The translations under genes were made by a program, and so were the position numbers. A DNA stretch of 54,711 nt from an uncultured Leptolinea sp. GTDB lineage: Bacteria; Chloroflexota; Anaerolineae; Anaerolineales; Anaerolineaceae. The notes under the pieces were generated by a model, which saw nothing but the letters and a program-made list of their open reading frames with translations, ran no database searches and was not told the DNA's origin. The stretch lies in assembly GCA_903828565.1 (NCBI GenBank), contig CAIKMQ010000001.1, forward strand, positions 1-54,711. Direction: 5' to 3'. Shown here one piece after another: positions 1 through 7,763 of the stretch. Positions within the stretch are counted from its first letter, which is position 1. Every line of letters begins with the position of its first letter.

Positions 1-372
1 GATCTGTGACGGGTGGACCATTATCGGGTCCACAGTTTCAATACCGTCTTGCGACGGTGATGCCTTGCAACTTACGTCGCAACGGAAAATCTGCATGCAG
101 ATGTTCCTCGTTTCAATACCGTCTTGCGACGGTGATGCCTTGCAACCGAAGATGCCCCGATCATAAATGTCGACCGGGGGGGACGTTTCAATACCGTCTT
201 GCGACGGTGATGCCTTGCAACGCGGGTTATCACCCCACCCGCTGATAAAACTCAACGGCCTGTTTCAATACCGTCTTGCGACGGTGATGCCTTGCAACTC
301 TTTGACCAATATGGTCAAATCATCACTCCAGCCAAGTTTCAATACCGTCTTGCGACGGTGATGCCTTGCAAC
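1..372 (-). CRISPR. CRISPR array, 5 repeats, truncated at left edge
   Basis: Five identical 37-bp repeats lie at 35-71, 110-146, 185-221, 262-298 and 336-372. They begin GTTTCAATACCGTC and end TGCCTTGCAAC on the plus strand. Spacers are 38, 38, 40 and 37 nt (72-109, 147-184, 222-261, 299-335), and bases 1-34 look like part of a fifth spacer, so the array continues to the left. Each repeat holds a 6-bp hairpin (ACCGTC/GACGGT, loop TTGC). The crRNA strand is inferred to be minus: read that way, repeats end in ATTGAAAC, the usual 5' handle in Cas6-processed systems, and the cas genes and a leader promoter lie upstream on that strand. Spacer 299-335 is then the newest. Strong inverted repeats inside the spacers are treated as a finding. 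Confidence 0.98.
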
Positions 373-609
373 TGCCATATATTGCCGTTTCCTCTTTTAG
401 TATACCACTCTTACGACTACCTGTGGGGGTGTTCATTGCCAGGCAGCAACCGGTGGCAGTATTCACCCCGGGCGGGAGTGATGGACTCGCCTGCATAAGC
501 ACGCCCCTCCCGCCCAAATATCGCTTTCACCCCTAAATAACCACTACTTCCCGGTTACCAACCCCCAGATATGGGGGCTCATTCAATTGTTGGGCGGGAG
601 CGTCTAAAA
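373..609 (-). promoter_or_regulatory. CRISPR leader with candidate promoter
   Basis: This non-coding stretch lies between cas2 and the leader-proximal repeat. On the minus strand it contains an extended -10 element TGGTATACT (407 to 399), which would start transcription about 20 nt before the first repeat; no convincing -35 is visible. Three copies of GGGCGGGAG in alternating orientation lie at 470-478, 507-515 (reverse) and 592-600, and a fourth reverse copy (TTCCCGCCC, 629-637) is inside the end of cas2. A hairpin CCCCCA/TGGGGG is at 562-577. The leader role is inferred from position; the motifs are read directly. Confidence 0.7.
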
Positions 610-930
610 TCATGTTGATCCCCCTTCGTTCCCGCCCGGCGAACTGATGTGAATACCTCTTTCGCTTGCTACCAGCACGTCTTTCCCATTCAGCACTTTT
701 ACTTTTTTCGCGCATTCCAGGCAGATCGGATAGATCCGGATGGTATCTAGTCTTTTGTTCATCTTCCGGGTTATCTCTTTGGTCAACTCATCGATCTGCC
801 TGGCATCCAGCAGGCATTCAAAAACACTGTATTGAACGGGTGTACCGTAATTCAGCAGGCTGTTATGCAGCTTTACCCGCCTTCTGTCACTGACCACATC
901 ATACATAACAACATAGAGTCTTTTTATCAT
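610..930 (-). CDS. cas2: CRISPR-associated endonuclease Cas2
   Basis: Cas2 is the dimeric partner of Cas1 in the spacer-integration complex. The protein (about 106 aa) has the typical beginning, with YVVMYDVVSD (the conserved Asp of the first strand) followed by a ferredoxin-like fold pattern and YSVFECLLD. The C-terminus is slightly longer than in a minimal Cas2 and rich in Gly/Ser. The ATG at 930 is chosen because an AGG sits 5 nt upstream; a GTG two codons earlier (936) overlaps the cas1 stop as GTGA and is the alternative. Either way the genes are translationally coupled. It is the last gene before the leader, in the order cas6-RT-cas1-cas2. Confidence 0.93.
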   Translation of the reverse strand: MIKRLYVVMYDVVSDRRRVKLHNSLLNYGTPVQYSVFECLLDARQIDELTKEITRKMNKRLDTIRIYPICLECAKKVKVLNGKDVLVASERGIHISSPGGNEGGST

Positions 931-932
931 AA

Positions 933-1925
933 TCACCTGATTCGAAAACCCCTGTATCCAATCTCGGGATGGAGGATTGATTTCTTTAAATGTCGGGCTT
1001 GAACCTCAAAGTGCTTCTGGTAACTGATCGCCCTGCGAATCTGCTTTGTTTGCAGAGGTTGGTTGATCTTTTCAATGAATAAATCGGTTACGATCCTTCT
1101 CCCTTTTTCGTTTAACAAACATCCCTCGCTTGACTCAGAGAAGCAGTTGGTATGAATGCGGTGATTGTGGACTGCCGCGATCACCATTGCGTCCACCACT
1201 GGAGCTCTGAATTCCTCCATCAAATCCAATGCCAGGGCTGGTTTTCCCCTGCTGGGGCTGTGCAAGTACCCGGCATATGGATCCAAGCCTGCCAGCTGCA
1301 GTGAGCCGCACATCGCCGTGACCAGCAGGGAATAACCAAAGGAGAGCATTGCATTTACCGGATCTCTGGGCGGGCGGCGATTCCGGTCATTAAAATGCCA
1401 TTCAATAGGGATTACCCGGGAGAGAGTGTCAAAATAGATCCTGGCCGCAGTGCCTTCAATGCCTCGCAGTACTTCGATGGTCGCCGCTTCCTCCGCTTCA
1501 ACCCGCAATTGAGATAAGGCGGCCAGATCCTTCGGTGTAACAAGCTGATTGCTCCGATGCAGCCGGGATGCGATGACGCGCTGGTTGTGGATTTTCGCCG
1601 CGATTTGTTCGCGGGATACAGCTTGTTTGAATCTTTCATCATCCAATAGCCCGTACTGTTGTTTGCGGGTTTGGAATGAAGAATCAAGGTTTGGTAATAA
1701 TCCCCCGTATACTGAACCAGCCCTGTTCAGGAAGAATACGGGGATCTTTCGGTACAGGAGGGAATGTATCGCGGGGGTAGTCATACCCGCCTGTCCGATG
1801 ATGATTATCTGGTTGATATTCGCGATGGGAATCCGGGTGATCACTTCATCCTGAATGGTCACTAACAACCGCTCGTACTCTATCTCCAGTTTCGCCCCTG
1901 GTTGTGAGACATACAGACTCGGCAT
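933..1925 (-). CDS. cas1: CRISPR-associated integrase Cas1
   Basis: Cas1 is the integrase that inserts new spacers at the leader end of the array. The 330-aa length is normal. The metal-binding catalytic residues are visible: Glu157 in RGIEGTAAR, His222 in YLHSPSRGK, and the acidic cluster Asp234/Glu237/Glu238 in DLMEEFR. The N-terminal beta-rich part (1-90) and the C-terminal helical part are both present, and nothing looks truncated. A strong ribosome-binding site, GGGAGG, precedes the ATG. Unlike the best-known RNA-acquiring systems, Cas1 is not fused to the reverse transcriptase; the RT gene ends 21 nt upstream, in the same operon. Confidence 0.97.
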   Translation of the reverse strand: MPSLYVSQPGAKLEIEYERLLVTIQDEVITRIPIANINQIIIIGQAGMTTPAIHSLLYRKIPVFFLNRAGSVYGGLLPNLDSSFQTRKQQYGLLDDERFKQAVSREQIAAKIHNQRVIASRLHRSNQLVTPKDLAALSQLRVEAEEAATIEVLRGIEGTAARIYFDTLSRVIPIEWHFNDRNRRPPRDPVNAMLSFGYSLLVTAMCGSLQLAGLDPYAGYLHSPSRGKPALALDLMEEFRAPVVDAMVIAAVHNHRIHTNCFSESSEGCLLNEKGRRIVTDLFIEKINQPLQTKQIRRAISYQKHFEVQARHLKKSILHPEIGYRGFRIR

Positions 1926-1946
1926 ACGAGACCTCCCTTTACAAAG

Positions 1947-2858
1947 TTAATAATCCGGTCCAAAATCTGAAAAGAGCCAATCCGCTTGTGTACCTTTACT
2001 TGAAATCCTTTTATCTTTCCAGTTATAGCTATATTCATCCCCCTGAAAGCGTACACCGAGGAAGGTGAATCCTGCATCGAAGGAAGAAGTGAAAGATTTC
2101 TCTTTCGCCAGGCGCAGCAGCAGGTTGCTCAACCCGGTAGTGACGAGTGTGCATATTCTCGATGCTGATCTTTCGTCCTTAAACAGAATAACAAAATCAT
2201 CTGCGTATCGCACCATCTGCAAACCAGATTGATGTATAAAGTAGTCTAACCGGTGCAGGTAGATATTGGCCAGGATCGGAGATACCGGGCTGCCTTGCGG
2301 AATGCCGCAGGATCTTTTGGTGACCTGGGCGTATTTTTCCAGCCAGAGTGAAACCAGAGGAACCAGGCTGTTATCCGATAAGTCGGCATCAATGAAGCGT
2401 AATAAAAGCTCGTGATCCACGTTATTAAAGAAATCATCAATATCCCCCGAGAAGCACAGTCTGCAGCCGTTCTCGCGTAGAACCAAAATGTGCTCAACCG
2501 CCTGTTTAACACCCAACCCGGGCCGATAACCAAAACTGAAAGGAAAAAAGCGAGAATTTACCTGTTTCGTGATCACAATACTGGCAGCTTTTTGGATCAC
2601 CCGGTCGGTGACTGTGGGAATCATTAATATTCTGTATTCCGAAGGGTCGCGCTTTGGAATGAGGACTTTTCGCAACCGGCCAGGTTTGTACCTGTTCTGT
2701 GCCACCCGGGCTGAAAGATCTCGGATCCTTTCCTCCCAATTTCTATTCCAGACTCGGATGGTCTCATCGTCTGTACCGGCACCTCCCTGGTTTTCCGCCA
2801 CTTCCTCCCAGGCTTCTCGCATGGTATCGAAGGCGAGTGTATCCCTCAGCAAGCTCAT
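1947..2858 (-). CDS. CRISPR-associated reverse transcriptase (stand-alone)
   Basis: The 303-aa protein carries the core reverse transcriptase motifs: IPTVTDRVIQKA (80-91), FSFGYRPG (107-114), DIDDFFNNVDH (139-149, first catalytic Asp), GIPQGSPVSPILANIY (185-200) and the active-site YADD (218-221). It resembles group II intron-type RTs, but no maturase X or HNH domain follows and no intron RNA structure is obvious. Its place between cas6 and cas1, each preceded by its own GGGAGG-type ribosome-binding site, marks it as a CRISPR-associated RT. In characterised relatives the RT lets Cas1-Cas2 take spacers from RNA; that role here is inferred. Confidence 0.93.
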   Translation of the reverse strand: MSLLRDTLAFDTMREAWEEVAENQGGAGTDDETIRVWNRNWEERIRDLSARVAQNRYKPGRLRKVLIPKRDPSEYRILMIPTVTDRVIQKAASIVITKQVNSRFFPFSFGYRPGLGVKQAVEHILVLRENGCRLCFSGDIDDFFNNVDHELLLRFIDADLSDNSLVPLVSLWLEKYAQVTKRSCGIPQGSPVSPILANIYLHRLDYFIHQSGLQMVRYADDFVILFKDERSASRICTLVTTGLSNLLLRLAKEKSFTSSFDAGFTFLGVRFQGDEYSYNWKDKRISSKGTQADWLFSDFGPDY

Positions 2859-2898
2859 AAAACCTCCCGTTAATACTTATGCTCACTAATCTACCCTT

Positions 2899-3759
2899 TC
2901 AGAAGGGCCAGTCTTTATCCTCCCGGCTGCCAGAATCAACTGGCAGGGTTTGCCCGAAGCCGAGCGCAGTACCCGCGCCGCTTCCGCAGTAAAAGGCGTA
3001 GGCAGCCAGGGTGCGCAGCTGGCGTCGCAAGGTCTCATCCCAGCGGTGGCCGCTGAAGGCGATCTCACCGGTGAAGCCAATGGTATCTTTACCGCTGTGG
3101 GTGCGGGTGGGGCTGGTCCGCAGATGATACTCAGCAATGACCATGCGGGTGCGCGCCAATTCCACCAGCTCTTCCGGCAGCTGCGAGCCTGAAAAAGCGT
3201 TCCAGCCGCGCAGCCAACCCTGCACCAGTGTTTCCGGCAGTGGCAGGGGGTGGTCGAAATGGCTGCCTGAGAAGGTAGTCGGCGAAGTGAAGCGCAGTTG
3301 GATGCGGTATGGTTGATCTCCGTGATATGGGTCTTCCTGCAGGCTGGTATAGGTGATGGATTGCGCCAGCGGGTGCTGACTGGGTTCGACGTAAATTCGC
3401 TGGATCTGCCAGGGGGTATCACCAATCTGCAGCTCCTGCCGATTGCCGAGTTCGGTTAACCAGTCTGCCAGAACCGCGGAAAAATGATCTACCAGGGAGG
3501 TGGCGCGGAACCAGGCGGGTTGCCCCGCTGGAAAGAAGTGAACCAACCCGGCCAGATCGCCATTACCACCGACCCGGGGCAACCCAAACAGAGGGCTGAG
3601 TGTGTAGGGCTTTACCTGCGCCAGGTGCAGTTCATCCCCATAGGCGCTGTGGTGTTTTCCTAGGTATTGGAACAACGCGCCGTGCAGATAAATACCCGTG
3701 CCATTCAACAGGCTGCCCGCGCGTTTTGCTGTGATTTGAACGACCACAGATACCGGCAT
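2899..3759 (-). CDS. cas6: Cas6 family crRNA-processing endoribonuclease
   Basis: Cas6 cuts the long array transcript within each repeat. The 286-aa protein shows the RAMP pattern: an LRFTSPTTF strand near the middle, then TGEIAFSG, and near the end the glycine-rich loop GAGTALGFGQ typical of Cas6 C-termini. A candidate catalytic His lies in the N-terminal region (LHGALFQYLG). It is the first gene of the minus-strand operon, with a ribosome-binding site (AAGGGAAGG) just before the ATG, and the RT gene starts about 40 nt after its stop. In several RT-CRISPR systems Cas6 is fused to RT-Cas1; here all three are separate. Confidence 0.87.
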   Translation of the reverse strand: MPVSVVVQITAKRAGSLLNGTGIYLHGALFQYLGKHHSAYGDELHLAQVKPYTLSPLFGLPRVGGNGDLAGLVHFFPAGQPAWFRATSLVDHFSAVLADWLTELGNRQELQIGDTPWQIQRIYVEPSQHPLAQSITYTSLQEDPYHGDQPYRIQLRFTSPTTFSGSHFDHPLPLPETLVQGWLRGWNAFSGSQLPEELVELARTRMVIAEYHLRTSPTRTHSGKDTIGFTGEIAFSGHRWDETLRRQLRTLAAYAFYCGSGAGTALGFGQTLPVDSGSREDKDWPF

Positions 3760-4060
3760 TCGATTCCTTCCCTTTCCTCATTGCTGTTTCTCTCACCGCG
3801 GACAGCTGGCTGCCTGCTATCCGCAACTCATGCAGGTCGTACCCGGTGCTGGCGGTTGAAAAAATCCGTTTTAGCCTGTGCTCATACCAGATTATCCACT
3901 TTTCATTATATAGTGGTTTCCTCGTTACCTCCGCGAACCAGGTCCACCTCCATGGACCGGTTATTTTAGAGGCCACCTCGCCCGGCTGCTGATGGCGGGG
4001 GGATAGGTGTAAAATATTCCAGGATGAGTATATCTATCAGTAAAGGGGAATACTAATAGA
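3760..4060. promoter_or_regulatory. Intergenic region with candidate promoter of the cas operon
   Basis: This 301-bp gap separates the divergent cas6 and nuclease genes and holds no convincing gene. On the minus strand a TATAAT (3910 to 3905) lies inside an inverted repeat CCACT (3896-3900) / AGTGG (3912-3916), which could be a promoter overlapped by an operator for the cas operon; no clear -35 is seen. On the plus side, AAAGGGG ahead of 4061 is the ribosome-binding site of the nuclease gene. Confidence 0.35.
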
Positions 4061-4852
4061 ATGGACCAGGATACTGTGATGATTGATTCTAAAAACCGAT
4101 CGAAGAGATACCTATTTGCCCTGACAGCCGGGATGCTGCTGACCGCCTGTCAGCCGGTAGCGGTCGCGACCGTCCCATCTGCCACCGCGGCCGGCTCACT
4201 TCCTGACCCGGCTGTGTTGCCTTGTATCTCCGGGCAGGCCGGGGTACCGGCGCGGGTGGTGAAAGTGGTGGATGGGGATACCATCGTGGTAGATATCAAC
4301 GGTGTGCAGGAAGACGTGCGATATCTGGATGTGGATACCCCTGAACTACGAGCGAGCGATCCGCGCCCGGGGTTAACTGCCAGTGATTTGAACAGCCAGC
4401 TGGTCATGGGCAGGGATGTTACCCTGGTCGCGGATGGCCAAGATCGGGATGATTACGGTCGCCTTCTACGCCATGTACTGGTGGATGGCCAGTTGACTTC
4501 CTATATTCTGATCCGAAGCGGGAATGCCAGTACCTTCCTGCGTAAGCCGGATACTTTGTGCGCAAGTGAGCTGCAGCAGGCAATGCTGGAGGCAGAACAG
4601 GAGCGGCTGGGTATCTGGAGCAATATCCCTGAAGCGGAGCAGGGATTTGGCCTGTGCCCGAGTGGTTGCCAACAGCCGCCTGCGGGCTGCGATATTAAGG
4701 GGAATATCAACAGTAAACATGAAAAGATCTATCACTTGCCAGCCGAAAGGGATTACGTCGATGTTCAGATCGACGCAGATAAAGGTGAACTCTGGTTCTG
4801 TACGATCGAAGAAGCGATTGCGAGTGGATGGCGTCCCCCGCGCGCTGAGTGA
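4061..4852 (+). CDS. Secreted thermonuclease-like (SNase family) lipoprotein
   Basis: A 263-aa predicted lipoprotein: hydrophobic leader with lipobox LLTAC (Cys30) and a short low-complexity linker, then a staphylococcal-nuclease fold (about 62-205) with VVDGDTIVV (69-77), RYLDVDTPE (87-95, the Arg/Asp/Glu of the active site) and DDYGRLLRHV. SNase proteins hydrolyse DNA or RNA with calcium. The last 50 residues (CDIKGNINS to the end, ending ASGWRPPR) form a small Cys-containing module often seen after SNase domains, probably a surface-binding domain. Export suggests scavenging or degradation of external nucleic acid. A second ATG at 4079 is an alternative start. It is divergent from the cas operon; a functional link is not shown. 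Confidence 0.85.
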   Translation: MDQDTVMIDSKNRSKRYLFALTAGMLLTACQPVAVATVPSATAAGSLPDPAVLPCISGQAGVPARVVKVVDGDTIVVDINGVQEDVRYLDVDTPELRASDPRPGLTASDLNSQLVMGRDVTLVADGQDRDDYGRLLRHVLVDGQLTSYILIRSGNASTFLRKPDTLCASELQQAMLEAEQERLGIWSNIPEAEQGFGLCPSGCQQPPAGCDIKGNINSKHEKIYHLPAERDYVDVQIDADKGELWFCTIEEAIASGWRPPRAE

Positions 4853-4866
4853 GTATAATGTAGTCC

Positions 4867-5655
4867 ATGGATTTCTTTATCGATAAATTTCTACCTCTAT
4901 TCGTTTACCCGGCTGGACTGGCTAGCCTTCTTTTGATCGCCACCTTGATCTTGTGGAAACACCGGCGGCTGTCATTGTCACTGGTCTGGTGCGCCTTCAT
5001 TATATTGTTTCTGGCAGGAAACCGCTGGGTGAGCATGAGCCTGGTCCGTTCACTCGAACGACAATACCCACCCCTGGCGGAGGGAACCCGTGCGGATGTG
5101 ATCGTTCTGTTGGGCGGCGGGACGGACCCGCAGCAATCACCCCGGCAGATGGTGGAAACCAATGGCGCCGGCGACCGGGTATATTATGCGGTACAGTTGT
5201 ATCGCCAGGGAGTTGCGGATCAGATCATCCTCAGTGGTGGAAATATCGACTGGCAGGGAGAAGCAACGACCACACCGGCCGAGGATATGCAAGCCATTCT
5301 GTTATCTGCCGGCGTTCCGCAAGAAGCAATGATCCTGCAAGGCGCATCTGCCAACACGGCTCAGGATGCGGAGTTTTCTACCAGGATGATCAGCGAGCAA
5401 GGTTGGGGGCAGGTGGTACTGGTAACCAGTGCCATGCACATGCCGCGCTCTGTATGGTTATTCCAACAGCAGGGAATTCAGGTGATACCTGCTCCTACTG
5501 ACTTCACCATCACTGATCAGGGTTGGCAGGACCTATTTTCTGCGAGTTGGGAGAATGTTCTGATCAACCTGTTGCCGACATCTGCGAATCTAAAATCCAC
5601 TACCAGCGTGGAGAAAGAATACCTCGGTATGCTGATGAACCTCCTGAGGAGATGA
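4867..5655 (+). CDS. YdcF/ElyC family (DUF218) membrane protein
   Basis: A 262-aa protein with two N-terminal membrane segments (about 8-28 and 36-52), then a DUF218 domain: VIVLLGGGTD, QIILSGG, the TPAEDMQ stretch, and VLVTSAMHMPRS. The family (SanA, ElyC, YdcF) is linked to envelope integrity and peptidoglycan precursor metabolism; the enzymatic activity is generally unknown. It starts 14 nt after the nuclease stop and ends 3 nt before the nicotinamidase gene, so it is probably co-transcribed with both. Confidence 0.85.
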   Translation: MDFFIDKFLPLFVYPAGLASLLLIATLILWKHRRLSLSLVWCAFIILFLAGNRWVSMSLVRSLERQYPPLAEGTRADVIVLLGGGTDPQQSPRQMVETNGAGDRVYYAVQLYRQGVADQIILSGGNIDWQGEATTTPAEDMQAILLSAGVPQEAMILQGASANTAQDAEFSTRMISEQGWGQVVLVTSAMHMPRSVWLFQQQGIQVIPAPTDFTITDQGWQDLFSASWENVLINLLPTSANLKSTTSVEKEYLGMLMNLLRR

Positions 5656-5658
5656 AAC

Positions 5659-6372
5659 ATGGATGAAGAGATGAAGGGTTTTCTTGCCTATCTATCAGGT
5701 TGGGAATCCAATCTCCCGCGATACCATTTTGGGACAGGCGGTGTGGATGTCGCTCGGACGGCACTGCTGAGTGTTGACCTGGTGAATGGTTTTTGCACGG
5801 AAGGGCCGCTTGCCAGTTCACGGGTAAAAAATATTATTGCACCCGTTGTTCGTCTATTTGAACAGGCATGGTCCGCCGGAGTTGGCCATTATGCGTTGCT
5901 GCAGGATTCGCATGAAGATTCCGCACTGGAATTTTCTGCTTTTCCCCCTCATTGCCGGGCAGGCACCAGCCAGGCTGATACCGTCCCAGAGATCAGAGGG
6001 CTGCCATTCTTCCAGGTGATGGCAGTAATAAGAAAGAACACGATCCATTCCGGGTTGAACACCGGGCTGGATGCCTGGCTGTCACAAAGGCCGGAAGTGG
6101 ACACAATGATCATTGTGGGAGACTGTACTGATTTGTGTGTCTACCAACTGGCGATGCATCTGAAATTGCGGGCCAATGCCTATCACCACCCTGTGCGTGT
6201 GATCGTCCCTGCGGATTGCGTGGACACCTACGACATTCCGGTGGATATGGCTGCCCGTATTGGGGCAATGCCGCATCCCGCAGAGCTGCTGCACACTTTT
6301 TTTCTTTACCATATGGCTTTGAACGGTATAGAGGTGACCGCAGGTTTCAGCAGCGCCGAAGGAGAAATATGA
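5659..6372 (+). CDS. Nicotinamidase/isochorismatase-family hydrolase
   Basis: Cysteine hydrolase of the isochorismatase superfamily, 237 aa. The triad is visible: Asp40 in SVDLVNGF, Lys126 in VIRKNTIHSG and Cys160 in GDCTDLCV. The metal-site region reads DSHEDSALEF followed by FPPHCRAGT, the pattern of nicotinamidases (nicotinamide to nicotinate plus ammonia) rather than isochorismatases. The assignment is strengthened by its neighbour: its stop overlaps the start of nicotinate phosphoribosyltransferase (ATGA), giving two consecutive steps of NAD salvage. The protein has about 30 residues before the core that are not typical of short PncA proteins. Confidence 0.88.
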   Translation: MDEEMKGFLAYLSGWESNLPRYHFGTGGVDVARTALLSVDLVNGFCTEGPLASSRVKNIIAPVVRLFEQAWSAGVGHYALLQDSHEDSALEFSAFPPHCRAGTSQADTVPEIRGLPFFQVMAVIRKNTIHSGLNTGLDAWLSQRPEVDTMIIVGDCTDLCVYQLAMHLKLRANAYHHPVRVIVPADCVDTYDIPVDMAARIGAMPHPAELLHTFFLYHMALNGIEVTAGFSSAEGEI

Positions 6373-7712
6373 GCATCTTTGATGATAAACGCATAAACAA
6401 CTCGACCTTCAAGTTGGATATCGACCGAATGCGGCTGGGTTGGTACAGTGACAAATATTTCTGTAATATCGCCGAGATGCTGACCGAACTTGCCAGAACA
6501 GGGTATTGTTATCGGGGTAATTCTGCCCGGTTGAAACCTGCAGATCTGGCGCAGGGTATTTCCCCGGGTGACTTGGAAGTGGAAATGCAGGTGTTCACCC
6601 GCCGTCGGGGGAAAACAGTAGTGACCGGGGTGGATAAATCGCTGGCTATACTGCGCCACTGCACTGGTTACCGCGATAGTGGATCATTCATTGAGACATT
6701 TGGCAAACTCGAAGTCTGGGCAATACAAGATGGAGATGTGGTCACCGGTACTGGCGACCCGATGCAAGTGGAGCCCGTGATGCGCATCCGCGGCCGGTAC
6801 CGCGATTTTGCCATTCTCGAAACCCCGATCCTCGGGGTGCTCACCCGGTCCAGCCGTGTGGCCACCAATGTATACAATACGTTGATCGCGGCTCGCGGTA
6901 AACCGGTGCTTTTCTTCCCTGCCCGCTTTGACGCGCATGAGTTGCAGGCAGCCGACGGCTACGCATACAACATCGCCGTGCAGCGCTTTAATATGGATTT
7001 TGCAGATAAGCTGCCCCGGTTCATCTCCACCGATGCGCAAGGAGACTGGTGGGCCGGGCAGGGTGGTGGTACTGTTGCCCATAGTGCCATTGCCAGCTTC
7101 TTCGGTGATACAGCAGAAGCTATGTTGGCTTTTTCCCAGGTATTACCGCCATCCATTCCACGGATCGCGCTGGTGGATTTCAACAATGACTGCGTGACCG
7201 ACTCGCTAGCCACGGCCAGAGCATTATTTGAACGTTACCGCACCAGCATAGATGCCGGGGATCCTTCCAACGCAGAAAGATATCGTCTATATGGCGTACG
7301 CCTGGATACAGGTGCTACCCTGCGGGATGTATCTGTGCAACCTGTCGGCGACACGACTCTGGATATGGGTGTCAATCCGCGGTTGGTTTTCAATGTCCGC
7401 GAAGCACTGGATAATGCCTGGAAGCATTGGGATCTTCCTGCTGTATGGCAGGAACGCGCCAAGGAGTATTGCCAGAACATCCACATTGTTGTTTCGGGTG
7501 GTTTTAATGCTGAAAAGATAGAACGCTTTGAAAAACTGGGTGTTCCGGTGGATAGTTACGCGGTTGGCTCCTCCCTGTTTGATAACCATGGGCCAACGGT
7601 TTCGGACTATACAGCGGATGTCGTCCGGGTCAAAGTAAATGGCCGGTGGATGGACCTGGCAAAAGTTGGACGTATCCCGTGCGATAACCCGTTGCTTCAA
7701 AAGGTCAACTAG
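6369..7712 (+). CDS. pncB: Nicotinate phosphoribosyltransferase
   Basis: Converts nicotinate and PRPP to nicotinate mononucleotide, the committed step of the Preiss-Handler NAD salvage route. The start at 6369 overlaps the previous stop (ATGA); the open frame runs further upstream but only as a shadow of the nicotinamidase gene. At 447 aa the length suits the family. N-terminal MRLGWYSDKYF, central LVDFNNDCVTDSL and the phosphate-binding region IVVSGGFNAEKIERF followed by VDSYAVGSSLF are characteristic. The substrate follows from the coupled nicotinamidase gene. Confidence 0.92.
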   Translation: MSIFDDKRINNSTFKLDIDRMRLGWYSDKYFCNIAEMLTELARTGYCYRGNSARLKPADLAQGISPGDLEVEMQVFTRRRGKTVVTGVDKSLAILRHCTGYRDSGSFIETFGKLEVWAIQDGDVVTGTGDPMQVEPVMRIRGRYRDFAILETPILGVLTRSSRVATNVYNTLIAARGKPVLFFPARFDAHELQAADGYAYNIAVQRFNMDFADKLPRFISTDAQGDWWAGQGGGTVAHSAIASFFGDTAEAMLAFSQVLPPSIPRIALVDFNNDCVTDSLATARALFERYRTSIDAGDPSNAERYRLYGVRLDTGATLRDVSVQPVGDTTLDMGVNPRLVFNVREALDNAWKHWDLPAVWQERAKEYCQNIHIVVSGGFNAEKIERFEKLGVPVDSYAVGSSLFDNHGPTVSDYTADVVRVKVNGRWMDLAKVGRIPCDNPLLQKVN

Positions 7713-7763
7713 CTGCAACAGTCATCGCGTGTGGTAACATTCATGGTTGAGGATAAATAAAAA

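Noticed and set aside
6-498. Short open frames across the CRISPR array with repeated peptide FQYRLATVMPCN
   Set aside because: The peptide repetition is only the translated DNA repeat; there is no ribosome-binding site and the frames cross spacers.
1947-2858. Group II intron carrying the reverse transcriptase
   Set aside because: No maturase X, DNA-binding or HNH domain follows, no intron end structures are seen, and the gene sits in the cas operon between cas6 and cas1.
6135-6368. N-terminal extension of the nicotinate phosphoribosyltransferase frame
   Set aside because: The extension is a shadow of the nicotinamidase gene; the ATG at 6369 overlaps that stop as ATGA and gives the normal family N-terminus.
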